Origin: Dyadobacter sp. CY326
GTDB taxonomy: Bacteria; Bacteroidota; Bacteroidia; Cytophagales; Spirosomataceae
Reading direction: 5' to 3'
Length of the DNA stretch: 64,000 nucleotides
NCBI RefSeq assembly: GCF_021390515.1
Contig: NZ_JAJUXI010000001.1
Location: 31,937 to 95,936 of the forward strand
Shown here: in pieces, positions 52,331 to 62,182 of the stretch
Numbering within the stretch: position 1 is the stretch's first letter
How the letters are laid out: each line of letters starts with the position of its first letter
Notes under the pieces: generated by a model
Databases searched by the model: none
What the model saw: the letters and a program-made list of their open reading frames with translations, nothing else
Told to the model about the DNA's origin: nothing
Made by a program: the position numbers and the translations under genes

Positions 52331-54013
52331 ATGGGCATGCGCGTCATTTGTCTGATTGTTCTTTTTTCAAGCGTTTTTACTTTTTCCATTGCTGCAACCG
52401 ATTCCCTGATTGTAAAAGGGCGCATTCTCAATCTTAACGGCAGACTTTACCGACAAGCGCCAACCATTACTTTCTCACGAAACAACATTTTACAGCCGCA
52501 ATCCGAGCTCAGCAAGCAAACACCGTTGGAGGCCGACGGGAGTTTCAGGGTTTCACTTCCCATTCTTTTTCCACAGGAAGAATTTTACCTTGATTACAGC
52601 GGAAAGGCATTCACAACGTTTCTGGGATCTCCCGGAACGGTTGAAATAACATTCGACGGCGACTCACTTGCGAAAGCGTCGAAGCTCTTTTATTTTGCCG
52701 GTGTCAATGCGGATGCCAATAACCAATTTGCCCAATATCTGGCCGCTGAAAACAAGTTGCTAGCTTCTAACAAGGCGCTGGGCACTGATTTTTTTAAAAA
52801 TTTCTGGCAGAGCAGCTCCTCTTCTGCCCGCGATCTGGCACAGCAACGTGCTCAGTTAAGACTTTCAGCTGTGAAAGAAGCCGCAAAAAATGCCGTTCCA
52901 TCCCCGACTCTATTTCAGTGGGCGAAGTCGATTGCGGATGAAGAGCAATTGCAGATTCTTTACGAGCATGCGCTTTCCAACCAAATTGACATTAATAAAC
53001 CATTGCAGGACAGCCTCAAACGCCTTTCTCAACCTCCGCTCACGGCGCAGCGCGTAATTTGGGCAAATCGATTTGGGAATTATGCGGATATGAAATTAGA
53101 AGAGCGCAGATATTCAAATCCGAGCAAAACAAATTCGCTTCCGGTGCGGTTAATGGCCACTTTGATCAAAAATAATGCAGCAAACCTTACCTCAGAAGAG
53201 AAGCAGCGACTGCAACAAATTACGGATACGGGCCTGACAGACAAGGAGGAGCTGAATTTCATGAACAGGCTTTTTGCAAAAAACGAACTGGTGCTGAACC
53301 TGCTATTTAATTATGAAAGGGAAATCCGGACCTATGCTGACCTTTTTGACAGCACTGCAACTGAGTTTTTGAAAATACATTATCTGGCAAAAAATCTTTA
53401 CAGGTTCACTTACAAGCAACAAATGCTTCTTAATCAGCACATTCAGTCCAGAAGCGGCGTGCCCGTTTTCACGGAGTCGCTGAATGAAATTGTCAATCTG
53501 GAAGTAAAAGACAGCAGTGATATCCGCAAGTTGGTCGAATACAAAAACCTTCGCACCGAGCCTACGGAAGCATTGCCCGGATATTCACTTGCCGCGTCCA
53601 ATGACCGGGGAACCAGCTGGTTCAATCGTGTGCTGGATTTGTACAAAGGCAAAACGGTTTACCTGACCAAATGGAACCTGGACGATCCGAAAAGCAGGGA
53701 GGAACTGGATTACATTCCGGCATTGCAGGCGAATGTTCCCGAGGATGTGGTTTTCCTTTTTGTGCATTTGCCGGGAGAAGATTATGTTGCTTCAGAAGTT
53801 CTTTTAAAACAATATATTGTGCGGCACAGGCTGAAAGGAACGCACTTATTTATGAGCAATGATCAAATGATGGATTTGCTTTTTCGGCTTAATCCATTGG
53901 ATTCGGCCACTTTTTCAGTCATCAGGCCAAACGGGAAATATGCGGCCAAAAATGCGCCTGCTCCGAGCGCAACTGAAAAAACAGTCAAGGCGATACTGGA
54001 TGCCGGCAAGTAA
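52331..54013 (+). CDS. Exported TlpA/DUF4369-like protein without redox cysteines
   Basis: A 560-residue exported protein (signal VICLIVLFSSVFTFSIAA). The N-terminal ~110 residues look like the beta domain that precedes TlpA-type thioredoxin folds in Bacteroidota (LIVKGRILNLNG...LDYSGKAFTTFLGSPGTVEITFDGD), the middle is helical, and residues ~430-555 follow a thioredoxin-like plan (KGKTVYLTKWNLDDPKSREELDYIPALQ, VVFLFVHLPGED). Where WCxPC should stand there is WNLDDPKS, so it cannot be a disulfide oxidoreductase. Two start codons (52331, 52337) are possible. Function unknown. Confidence 0.6.
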   Translation: MGMRVICLIVLFSSVFTFSIAATDSLIVKGRILNLNGRLYRQAPTITFSRNNILQPQSELSKQTPLEADGSFRVSLPILFPQEEFYLDYSGKAFTTFLGSPGTVEITFDGDSLAKASKLFYFAGVNADANNQFAQYLAAENKLLASNKALGTDFFKNFWQSSSSSARDLAQQRAQLRLSAVKEAAKNAVPSPTLFQWAKSIADEEQLQILYEHALSNQIDINKPLQDSLKRLSQPPLTAQRVIWANRFGNYADMKLEERRYSNPSKTNSLPVRLMATLIKNNAANLTSEEKQRLQQITDTGLTDKEELNFMNRLFAKNELVLNLLFNYEREIRTYADLFDSTATEFLKIHYLAKNLYRFTYKQQMLLNQHIQSRSGVPVFTESLNEIVNLEVKDSSDIRKLVEYKNLRTEPTEALPGYSLAASNDRGTSWFNRVLDLYKGKTVYLTKWNLDDPKSREELDYIPALQANVPEDVVFLFVHLPGEDYVASEVLLKQYIVRHRLKGTHLFMSNDQMMDLLFRLNPLDSATFSVIRPNGKYAAKNAPAPSATEKTVKAILDAGK

Positions 54014-54116
54014 CCTGCGTATACACGCAATGCTTTAAAAACCGATTTACCGCATCCATTATATCTATCGTACGTAGGTTATCGTTAAGTCTGTTGTTTT
54101 GGAATTGAGAGCGCAC

Positions 54117-55958
54117 ATGTTTAGATATTTATTGCTGTTTTTATTGTTATCCACTTACGCCTCGGCCCAAAAAAACCCCGACAGCCTGGAAGTGTATAGC
54201 AGAGACAGCCTGCGCTACACAAACCTGAAAGCGCGAATGTCCAAAACCAAATTTTCAAAGGCCGTTTACAGGCTTTTGTTCCGCGACGTTTATAATCAGG
54301 GGCAGGTTACGGAGGTGAAGGAAATTGAGACCAATCCTTTCACGCCTTATGAGGGAATGGTGATCCGGAAAATTTACATCCGGCAACTCGATATTCTTGG
54401 AGAATCGGTTTATGACACAACGCGTGAAGGGAAGCGACTTGAAAAGTTTTTGAGTAAAAACCTGCATACAAACACCCGGGAAGGCATTATCCGACGATCT
54501 CTGCTTCTCTTTTCCGAAGGTGACGACATTCAGGCACAAGTGCTGAGAGACAATGAGCGTCTTTTAAGAACAAATAGAACCATCACCGATGCGCGGATCA
54601 TTGTGGTTCCGCGCAAGGATGTCACATGGATGGCAGATGTTATTGTGCTAGTCCAGGATTCATGGTCGCTAAACTTTCGAGGCGGATTTAACTCATTTAA
54701 CAAATTCAATCTTGGTATCGAAAATGTAAATGTGCGCGGAACAACGCATTCGCAGCTCACCCGCATTCGATGGGATGCCAATGACACGCTTCGCAAAAAA
54801 ATTCAGTTTCGAACGATTTACACGGTTCCGTACATTGGAAAAACTTACATAACCGGTCAGGCAAGCTTCATTTACGAGCGTGATCTTGAAGAACAATCCA
54901 TCCGCTTTTTTCGAAGCTTTTTGACCAATGAAACAAAATATGCAGGATCGATAGAGGCTGGAAGGAGAATGGTCCGGCAAATCAAGCGTAACCCGACTGA
55001 CACGGAAATCCCCATCGTTTTTCCAACAAAATTTAATTATTATGACATTTGGTTGGGTCGATCATTCAAATTCCCATTTCCCACAAGCCGGCTGGCCGAC
55101 CGTTCGCGGATTGTCATTGCTGCCAGGCATAACAAATATCACTTCCTGACCCGCCCGGAAGTTTCGCCTTACGTTAACAAGGTTTATTGGAACAAAAGCG
55201 CAACCCTGCTCAGTCTGGGCTATTCGAACCGTAATTACAAGCGTGACGTTTTGATCTATGGTTTCGGCCGGACGGAGGACGTTCCGATTGGTAATTTATT
55301 TGCGTTAACCGCGGGCCGGGAGGACACCGAATTTGGTGCGAGGGGTTATGCGGGACTACAATATGCAACCGGAAAATATCTGCCGCACAACCTTGGTTAC
55401 ATGTATGGGCTGCTGAACATTGGTTCTTACGTTAAGGAAGCCAAAGCGCAGCAAGGAGTGATCAGCGCGCAACTCAATTACATTAGCAACCTGATTCCTT
55501 TCCGATACAGCTTCTTCCGCCAGTTTTTAACCGGACGTTACACCCGCGGCGTCAACCGAGACCCGCTTGATTATCTGAACATTAGCGGAGATCAAGGAAT
55601 CAGGGGCATTAACAGTGAGCAACTTATCGGCACCACGCGGCTTACGTTGGGCACTGAAACGGTCTTCTTTTCCGATAAAAGTTTGCTTGGTTTTCGTATC
55701 GCCTATTTCGTTTTTGCGGACATTGGGCTGGTCAATGGTGCGGAGTCAATCTGGAAAAGTCCGTTGTATCAGGGTTACGGATTGGGGCTGAGACTAAGAA
55801 ATGAAAACCTGACTTTCAACACATTACAGTTGCGGATTGGTTATTATCCCAACATTCCCGGAAACTCTTCCGTCTTTCGATTTGGAGCGGATGGCAATGT
55901 GCCGCTTCGTTTGCGCGACTTTGACATTTCAGCGCCAGCCATTGCGCCGCTTCAATAA
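54117..55958 (+). CDS. BamA/Omp85-like outer membrane protein
   Basis: A 613-residue exported protein with signal peptide (LLLFLLLSTYASAQ), a POTRA-like N-terminal portion (GMVIRKIYIRQLDILGESVYD, NTREGIIRRSLLLFSEGDDI, ITDARIIVVPRK) and a C-terminal barrel with LNISGDQGIRGI, close to the GxRG-type Omp85 motif in strand 16 loop. It is shorter than BamA and has only one or two POTRA units, so it is an accessory Omp85 member rather than the essential BamA. Substrate unknown. The ATG at 54117 opens the signal peptide. Confidence 0.75.
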   Translation: MFRYLLLFLLLSTYASAQKNPDSLEVYSRDSLRYTNLKARMSKTKFSKAVYRLLFRDVYNQGQVTEVKEIETNPFTPYEGMVIRKIYIRQLDILGESVYDTTREGKRLEKFLSKNLHTNTREGIIRRSLLLFSEGDDIQAQVLRDNERLLRTNRTITDARIIVVPRKDVTWMADVIVLVQDSWSLNFRGGFNSFNKFNLGIENVNVRGTTHSQLTRIRWDANDTLRKKIQFRTIYTVPYIGKTYITGQASFIYERDLEEQSIRFFRSFLTNETKYAGSIEAGRRMVRQIKRNPTDTEIPIVFPTKFNYYDIWLGRSFKFPFPTSRLADRSRIVIAARHNKYHFLTRPEVSPYVNKVYWNKSATLLSLGYSNRNYKRDVLIYGFGRTEDVPIGNLFALTAGREDTEFGARGYAGLQYATGKYLPHNLGYMYGLLNIGSYVKEAKAQQGVISAQLNYISNLIPFRYSFFRQFLTGRYTRGVNRDPLDYLNISGDQGIRGINSEQLIGTTRLTLGTETVFFSDKSLLGFRIAYFVFADIGLVNGAESIWKSPLYQGYGLGLRLRNENLTFNTLQLRIGYYPNIPGNSSVFRFGADGNVPLRLRDFDISAPAIAPLQ

Positions 55959-56041
55959 ATGCAGTTGATTGATAATAAGTGCTTTAAGTTTTCTTACTAA
56001 AAAATCCCGGCTGCTTCCTCCCTTTTTCGAATAATGTGAAT

Positions 56042-56049
56042 TAACTTTG
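56042..56049 (+). promoter_or_regulatory. Candidate -7 element of carB
   Basis: TAACTTTG fits TAnnTTTG and lies 92 bp before the carB start. A matching TTG is not evident. Confidence 0.3.
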
Positions 56050-56141
56050 TGGAATTTTTGGACGTACCCCTGCTGGAATTATCAGGAATTCAATCCAAAA
56101 GTTGTTAAAAGATTCCTCATTTCTACAAATTACCAATTACT

Positions 56142-58985
56142 GTGCCCAAAAATACGAATATCAATTCCGTTCTAATTATCGGTTCAGGTCCAATTATCAT
56201 TGGTCAGGCATGCGAATTTGACTATGCTGGCTCACAGGCTGCCCGTTCACTCCGCGAAGAGGGGATCGAAGTTGTGCTTATCAACTCCAATCCTGCTACG
56301 ATCATGACTGATCCTATCAGTGCAGATCATGTTTACCTGCTTCCTTTGGAAAAGAAATATATCGTTGAAATTCTTGAAAAGCACAGGGCGATGGGCAAGC
56401 CTATCGACGCTGTGTTGCCAACGATGGGTGGACAAACTGCATTAAACCTTGCAATTGATTGCGATAAGGCGGGAATTTGGAAAAAATACGATATTGAGAT
56501 TATCGGTGTTGATATCAAAGCGATTGAGACGACCGAGGATAGGGAAAAATTCAGGCTAAAAATGCTTGAACTCAATGTGAATGTCTGCAAAGGCCGCACA
56601 GCGAGATCATTCCTGGAAGGAAAAGAAATTGCCCAGGAGATTGGGTTTCCGCTTGTAATTCGTCCTTCATACACATTGGGCGGAACCGGCGGCGGTTTTG
56701 TTGAGCGCGAAGAAGATTTTGATAAAGCACTGAACAACGGTTTGCATGCTTCTCCGGTTCACGAGGTTTTGGTTGAGCAAAGTGCAATGGGCTGGAAAGA
56801 ATACGAGCTTGAACTGTTGCGCGACGGAAAAGGTAACTTCATCATTATCTGCTCCATCGAAAACTTCGATCCGATGGGCGTTCATACGGGCGACAGCATC
56901 ACTGTTGCGCCGGCTATGACGCTTCCGGACACGCTTTACCAGCAAATGCGCGATTTGGCAATCAAAATGATGGACGGAATTGGCAAGTTTGCGGGTGGCT
57001 GTAATGTGCAGTTCTCTGTAAATCCTGCTGATGATCAGATCATTGCGATTGAAATTAATCCGCGTGTTTCGCGTTCATCAGCCCTAGCTTCAAAAGCGAC
57101 GGGTTATCCGATTGCAAAAATTGCTGCGAAAATGGCGATTGGCTACAATCTGGACGAGCTGATCAACCCGATCACAGGCAGCACGTCCGCGTTTTTCGAA
57201 CCATCCATTGATTATGTAATTGTAAAAGTTCCGCGTTGGAATTTTGATAAATTCAAAGGCGCTGACCGCTCTTTGGGACTTCAAATGAAATCGGTTGGGG
57301 AAGCCATGGGAATTGGCCGGAACTTCCAGGAAGCTTTGCAAAAAGCTTGTCAATCACTTGAAATCAGAAGAAACGGCCTGGGTGCTGATGGCCGCGAGCT
57401 GCGCGACCAGGAGGCGATCAAACACAGCCTGAAACATCCGAGCTGGGATCGTCTTTTCCATATATATGACGCATTCAAGATCGGTTTGTCTTTCAAAACC
57501 ATTCAGAATCTGACAAAAATTGATGCTTGGTTCCTTCGTCAGATCGAAGAAATGATCGAGCTGGAACATGAAATCGAGAAGTTTGACCTGGATGATTTGC
57601 CAAAAGAGCTTTTATTATCTGCTAAGCAAAAAGGATACGCCGATCGCCAGATCGCACATTTGATCGGCACGAAAGAAAGCAAAGTTTACGACAAGCGTAA
57701 GAGCATGGGAATCAATCGCGTATACAAATGCGTTGACACCTGCGCAGCTGAGTTTGAGGCAAAAACACCTTACTATTACTCTACATTCAACACTTCTCAG
57801 GAATATCCGGACAATGAATCCGTTGTAAGCGATCGCAAAAAAGTGGTTGTGCTGGGTTCTGGTCCTAACCGGATCGGACAGGGAATCGAGTTTGACTACT
57901 CCTGCGTGCACGGCGTGTTGGCGGCCAAGGAAGAAGGTTATGAAACGATCATGATCAACTGTAATCCCGAAACCGTTTCGACTGACCCGGACATTGCAGA
58001 CAAATTATACTTTGAACCCGTTTTCTGGGAACACGTTTTTGACATCATTGAACACGAAAAACCGGAAGGTGTCATTGTTCAGCTTGGTGGCCAAACTGCT
58101 CTGAAAATGGCCGAAAAGTTGCATAAATACGGCATCAAGATCATTGGCACCAGCTATCATTCACTTGACTGGGCCGAAGATCGCGGACGTTTCTCATCGC
58201 TTCTGGAAGAACTTGAAATTCCATTCCCTAAGTTTGGAACCGTAAGAACTTCGGATGCGGCCGTGGAGCTGTCGCGCACGCTGGGGTTCCCGCTTTTGGT
58301 GCGTCCAAGTTATGTTTTGGGTGGACAAAGCATGAAAATAGTGATCAACGAGAAGGAAATGGAGCAGCACGTCGTTAAGATCCTGCACGACATTCCGGAT
58401 AACAACATTCTGCTTGACCACTTTCTGGAAGGTGCATTAGAAGCAGAAGCGGATGCAATTTGTGACGGCGAAGATGCTTATATCATTGGGGTTATGGAGC
58501 ACATTGAGCCTGCCGGAATTCACTCTGGTGATTCACACGCAGCGCTCCCTCCTTTTGACCTGACACCTGATGAGATCCGTCAAATCGAAGAGCATACGCG
58601 CAAAATTGCCCTTGCCATGAATGTGATTGGTTTGATCAATGTGCAGTTTGCAGTGAAAAATGGCATTGTGTACGTGATCGAGGCGAATCCGAGAGCTTCC
58701 CGCACAGTTCCGTTCATTTGCAAAGCATATCAGGAGCCTTATGTTAATTACGCGACCAAGCTGATGCTCGGAACCAAGAAGTTAACAGATTTCACTTTCA
58801 ACCCTGTGAAAAAAGGTTGGGCAATTAAAATACCCGTGTTCTCTTTCAATAAATTCCCGAATGTAAATAAGGAGCTAGGGCCAGAAATGAAGTCAACAGG
58901 TGAAGCCATCTATTTCATCGACGATCTGCAAGATGATTTCTTCCAGAAGATCTACGGCGAAAGGAATCTTTATTTGAGTCGATAG
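56142..58985 (+). CDS. carB: Carbamoyl-phosphate synthase large subunit (no MGS domain)
   Basis: Makes carbamoyl phosphate for pyrimidines and arginine. Two ATP-grasp halves are complete: VLIIGSGPIIIGQACEFDYAGSQA with LPTMGGQTALN and RPSYTLGGTGGG, then VVVLGSGPNRIGQGIEFDYSCVH with VQLGGQTALKMA and RPSYVLGGQSM, plus INPRVSRSSALASKATGYP and EANPRASRTVPF. The 947 residues end just after the second half (YGERNLYLSR), so the ~130-residue C-terminal MGS-like domain that binds UMP/ornithine in the ~1070-residue enterobacterial enzyme is absent. The start is a GTG. carA is not adjacent. Confidence 0.95.
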   Translation: MPKNTNINSVLIIGSGPIIIGQACEFDYAGSQAARSLREEGIEVVLINSNPATIMTDPISADHVYLLPLEKKYIVEILEKHRAMGKPIDAVLPTMGGQTALNLAIDCDKAGIWKKYDIEIIGVDIKAIETTEDREKFRLKMLELNVNVCKGRTARSFLEGKEIAQEIGFPLVIRPSYTLGGTGGGFVEREEDFDKALNNGLHASPVHEVLVEQSAMGWKEYELELLRDGKGNFIIICSIENFDPMGVHTGDSITVAPAMTLPDTLYQQMRDLAIKMMDGIGKFAGGCNVQFSVNPADDQIIAIEINPRVSRSSALASKATGYPIAKIAAKMAIGYNLDELINPITGSTSAFFEPSIDYVIVKVPRWNFDKFKGADRSLGLQMKSVGEAMGIGRNFQEALQKACQSLEIRRNGLGADGRELRDQEAIKHSLKHPSWDRLFHIYDAFKIGLSFKTIQNLTKIDAWFLRQIEEMIELEHEIEKFDLDDLPKELLLSAKQKGYADRQIAHLIGTKESKVYDKRKSMGINRVYKCVDTCAAEFEAKTPYYYSTFNTSQEYPDNESVVSDRKKVVVLGSGPNRIGQGIEFDYSCVHGVLAAKEEGYETIMINCNPETVSTDPDIADKLYFEPVFWEHVFDIIEHEKPEGVIVQLGGQTALKMAEKLHKYGIKIIGTSYHSLDWAEDRGRFSSLLEELEIPFPKFGTVRTSDAAVELSRTLGFPLLVRPSYVLGGQSMKIVINEKEMEQHVVKILHDIPDNNILLDHFLEGALEAEADAICDGEDAYIIGVMEHIEPAGIHSGDSHAALPPFDLTPDEIRQIEEHTRKIALAMNVIGLINVQFAVKNGIVYVIEANPRASRTVPFICKAYQEPYVNYATKLMLGTKKLTDFTFNPVKKGWAIKIPVFSFNKFPNVNKELGPEMKSTGEAIYFIDDLQDDFFQKIYGERNLYLSR

Positions 58986-59002
58986 GAACGTTTCGTCAAG
59001 TC

Positions 59003-59048
59003 TATAAAAGTAAAAGCCGGCACTTACGTGTCGGCTTTTACTTTTATA
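59003..59048. terminator. Long bidirectional terminator
   Basis: A 21-bp stem with one G-T pair and a TTAC loop (core AAAAGCCGGCAC / GTGTCGGCTTTT), flanked by A-rich and T-rich ends. It lies between the convergent carB and DUF4834-like genes and can end both. Confidence 0.85.
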
Positions 59049-59060
59049 TCCAATGCTTGT

Positions 59061-59306
59061 TTATTTCACTTCCTCATAATCCACATACTCACCTCCGCGG
59101 AAACGGGATGATTGACTGGCGTCTGGTGGAACATTATCAACTCTGACACCTGGCTTGGCGCGTTGCTGCTGCTGTGCGCGATATTGTCTTTCCTGCTCCT
59201 TAATGAGCTTGCGTCCGACTAATAAATGGAAAATGAACCTTCTGAAAAACGGAACGAATGCAATCAGAAGCAAAAATATAAGGACTATATTGAATAAGAG
59301 TTTCAT
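59061..59306 (-). CDS. DUF4834-like small membrane protein
   Basis: An 81-residue protein with one N-terminal helix (LLFNIVLIFLLLIAFVPFFRRF), then a basic and Gln-rich segment (LIKEQERQYRAQQQQRAKPG) and an end GGEYVDYEEVK. This plan matches the DUF4834 proteins of Bacteroidota, whose role is unknown. It is a single gene between two terminators or gaps. Confidence 0.65.
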   Translation of the reverse strand: MKLLFNIVLIFLLLIAFVPFFRRFIFHLLVGRKLIKEQERQYRAQQQQRAKPGVRVDNVPPDASQSSRFRGGEYVDYEEVK

Positions 59307-59483
59307 CTTTCAAAAGTTTATTACATCTATAAATAACGCAAAACTGGCAAAAATCGCACACGAATATAACGAAAACCTGATGAATGATACAATCCGGTTG
59401 GGAAAGGCATTAACAAGATATAAATGATCCCGTAATTCGGATATTGGCCGCCGAGTGATAAGCCATTACCAACCTTTTATTAA

Positions 59484-60815
59484 CTAGGCTTCCTGTTTTA
59501 CGGCTTCTTCATTTTTTTCATCCTTATTGGCAATTTGTTCAATGTGTTTCGGGCGGATGATCAAACGCAATGACTGGTCATAAGTCGCATAATTCCAAAC
59601 CCAGTTGATCAGGATCAAAACCCGATTCTTGACGCCAACAATCGAAATTAAGTGAACGAACATCCAGGTGAGCCACGCCATGAAGCCTTGAAACTTGATA
59701 AATGGCAGGTCTACAACTGCTCGGTTTCGTCCAACGGTGGCCATTGATCCTAGGTCTTTATATTTAAAAGGAACCGCTTTTTTGCCATCCATAACACGCC
59801 AAACATTCTTGGCAAGCGCTTTTCCCTGCTGGATTGCGGGCTGCGCCAGTTGCGGATGTCCATTCTCCCATTCCCCCTCTTTCATAGCGGCTACGTCGCC
59901 CAGTGCAAACACATCCTCATAACCTTCGACGCGGTTGTATTGATCCACTTTAATACGGCCTCCTCTCACGATCAGCTCGGGGTTCAAGCCATTCAGCGGA
60001 TTTGCTTTGATTCCGGCTGCCCAAACCAAATTGTCTGCACGAATGCGCATGCCTTGTTTTGTTGTCACATATTTCCCATCAAAGCCCGTTACAACTTGCT
60101 CAGTATGAATGTGAACACCCATTTTTTCAAGATATTCCCTTGATCTCTGTGAAGACTCGTCCGACATGGCCCCCAGCAACTCGTTCGCGCCTTCCAGCAA
60201 GTGAATTTCCATTGCCTTGAAATCCATTTCCGGATAATCTTTTGGCAAAATAAAATGCTTCATCTCAGCCAGCGTCCCGGACAGCTCAACGCCCGTAGGC
60301 CCGCCTCCAACCACAACAACGCTCATCAAACCGGCACGCTCGTCATCAGAATCAACCGAAAGTGCGTCCTCAAAATTTTGTAAAATCCTGTTTCGCAATG
60401 CCAATGCTTCGGAAACGGTTTTCATCGGGATAGCGCGCTCCTCAATCTCTTTCATCCCAAAATAATTCGTAACGGCACCCGTCGCAATCACCAGATAATC
60501 GTAAGTAATTTCGCCCAGGCCCGTGCTAATAGACTTGCGCTCCGTATTTACGCTCTCCACTTCTGTGATGCGTATATGTACGTTTTTCTTGGATTGAAAG
60601 ATCTTCCGAAGCGGAAATGAAATGGAGCTCGGTTCGAGCCCGGCCATGGCGACCTGGTAAAAAAGCGGCTGGAATTGGTGATAATTATTGCGGTCAATGA
60701 GCACGACCTGCAAATCTTGTCGCTTGGCGATTTCCCGTGCAAGCGCAAGTCCGCCGAATCCGGCGCCTACGATTACAACTCTTTTGTGATTTGTATATGG
60801 AATATTGGGAAGCAT
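59484..60815 (-). CDS. Type II NADH dehydrogenase (NDH-2 family)
   Basis: A 443-residue FAD protein that passes electrons from NADH to quinone without pumping protons. First dinucleotide fold VVIVGAGFGGLALAREI, second VVVVGGGPTGVELSGTL, then LVWAAGIKANPL and DVFALGDVAAM with the FAD-binding Asp. The C-terminal ~80 residues contain an amphipathic stretch (GFMAWLTWMFVHLISIVG) for membrane attachment. Along with nuoABC it gives the cell two routes for NADH oxidation. A strong hairpin touches its start codon. Confidence 0.9.
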   Translation of the reverse strand: MLPNIPYTNHKRVVIVGAGFGGLALAREIAKRQDLQVVLIDRNNYHQFQPLFYQVAMAGLEPSSISFPLRKIFQSKKNVHIRITEVESVNTERKSISTGLGEITYDYLVIATGAVTNYFGMKEIEERAIPMKTVSEALALRNRILQNFEDALSVDSDDERAGLMSVVVVGGGPTGVELSGTLAEMKHFILPKDYPEMDFKAMEIHLLEGANELLGAMSDESSQRSREYLEKMGVHIHTEQVVTGFDGKYVTTKQGMRIRADNLVWAAGIKANPLNGLNPELIVRGGRIKVDQYNRVEGYEDVFALGDVAAMKEGEWENGHPQLAQPAIQQGKALAKNVWRVMDGKKAVPFKYKDLGSMATVGRNRAVVDLPFIKFQGFMAWLTWMFVHLISIVGVKNRVLILINWVWNYATYDQSLRLIIRPKHIEQIANKDEKNEEAVKQEA

Positions 60816-60849
60816 AGTCTGGCTTTTTTGAATTCGAAAAGCCAGACTA
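60815..60849. promoter_or_regulatory. Hairpin at the NDH-2 start codon
   Basis: A perfect 13-bp stem (TAGTCTGGCTTTT / AAAAGCCAGACTA) with a 9-nt loop TTGAATTCG. On the minus strand it ends in the A of the NDH-2 ATG. It also lies 14 bp behind bshA, so it could end the bshA transcript (no T-tract beyond the stem) or mask the NDH-2 start. Confidence 0.65.
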
Positions 60850-60863
60850 TAAAAATACCATAC

Positions 60864-62003
60864 CTACACCGCTAAGGCCTTGCTGCTTTCGACGACTTTC
60901 TCGTAATATGCCTCATAATGAGGGAGAATTTTAGCAATATCGAAGTCTTTTGCACGCGCCAGCGCATTGGCTTTGAAGGTTGGCAAATGTTCGTCGTCCA
61001 GAATGTAAGCTGCGTGTTTTACCATATCATCCACATCGCCGACGTCGCTCAAAAAGCCGGTTATGCCGTGCAAATTCAACTCGGGCAGCCCGCCTGCATT
61101 AGAAGTGATTAATGGAACTTCACAGGCCAGCGCTTCCAATGCCGCCAAACCAAAACTCTCTGACTCAGAAGGCATTAGGAACAAATCTGCAACGGAAAGC
61201 ACTTCTTCAATGGCATCCAGTTTACCCAAAAACCGAACATCAGAAAGCATATCCAGATCCTTGCACATGCGTTCAATGCGTTGACGGTCAGGACCATCGC
61301 CTACCAAAAGAAGCTTGCTCGGAAGCAGTTTTCTAAGTTTTTCGAAAATCAGGATGACGTCATCAATGCGCTTAACCTTCCTGAAATTTGATGTATGAAC
61401 AATCAGCTTTTCATTATTTGGACAAATTGCCAATTTGAAATGCTCTTTCTTCTGGCGATTGAAGCGATCCAGGTCAATAAAATTCGGGATAACCTCAATG
61501 TCCTTTGTGATTGCGAAATGGCTGTAAGTGTCTTTTTTCAAAGATTCCGAAACTGCTGTTATGCCATCGGATTGGTTGATGCTGAATGTTACAACGGGCT
61601 CATAAGATTCATCCTTTCCAACCAGCGTAATGTCCGTGCCGTGCAATGTGGTGATCACCGGAATGTGAATGCCTTGCTGCGCCAATATTTGTTTGGCGAG
61701 ATAAGCCGACGACGCATGCGGAATGGCATAATGCACATGCAGAAGATCCAGATTCGCGCTTACTGCAACATGCACCATTTCGCTGGACAATGCAGATTCG
61801 TAAGGCGGATACTGAAACAAAGGATAAGCCGGAATATTTACCTCGTGATAGTAAAGATTTTCATTGAAGAAGTCGAGCCTTTGGGGTTGAGAATATGTGA
61901 TAAAATGAACCTGGTGTCCCACTTTTGCAAGGGCTTTTCCAAGCTCGGTAGCCACCACGCCGCTTCCTCCGAAGGTTGGATAGCATACAATTCCAATTTT
62001 CAT
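60864..62003 (-). CDS. bshA: N-acetyl-alpha-D-glucosaminyl L-malate synthase BshA
   Basis: First enzyme of bacillithiol synthesis: joins UDP-GlcNAc to L-malate. A GT-B glycosyltransferase of family 4, 379 residues, with the BshA-specific opening KIGIVCYPTFGGSGVVATELG and HVHYAIPHASSAYLAKQI, HGTDITLVGKD, and the donor site MPSESESFGLAALEALACEVPLI. bshB and bshC are not in the window. Bacillithiol is known in several Bacteroidota, so the call is consistent with the phylum. Confidence 0.93.
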   Translation of the reverse strand: MKIGIVCYPTFGGSGVVATELGKALAKVGHQVHFITYSQPQRLDFFNENLYYHEVNIPAYPLFQYPPYESALSSEMVHVAVSANLDLLHVHYAIPHASSAYLAKQILAQQGIHIPVITTLHGTDITLVGKDESYEPVVTFSINQSDGITAVSESLKKDTYSHFAITKDIEVIPNFIDLDRFNRQKKEHFKLAICPNNEKLIVHTSNFRKVKRIDDVILIFEKLRKLLPSKLLLVGDGPDRQRIERMCKDLDMLSDVRFLGKLDAIEEVLSVADLFLMPSESESFGLAALEALACEVPLITSNAGGLPELNLHGITGFLSDVGDVDDMVKHAAYILDDEHLPTFKANALARAKDFDIAKILPHYEAYYEKVVESSKALAV

Positions 62004-62182
62004 AATCTTATTTAAAAAGTTGAATGTCGCATAACGCGATCCGTTTTGCAGCGAATCTTCAAGGCTAACAACAATTGCTCGTTTTTTTATCCCTAAAATG
62101 GATAAAGATGTTGAGATTTGTCGTTAATGGGATAAAATGAATAATTTTATTGTCTTAACCGTTTTCTCCTGAGTTAGCCTCC

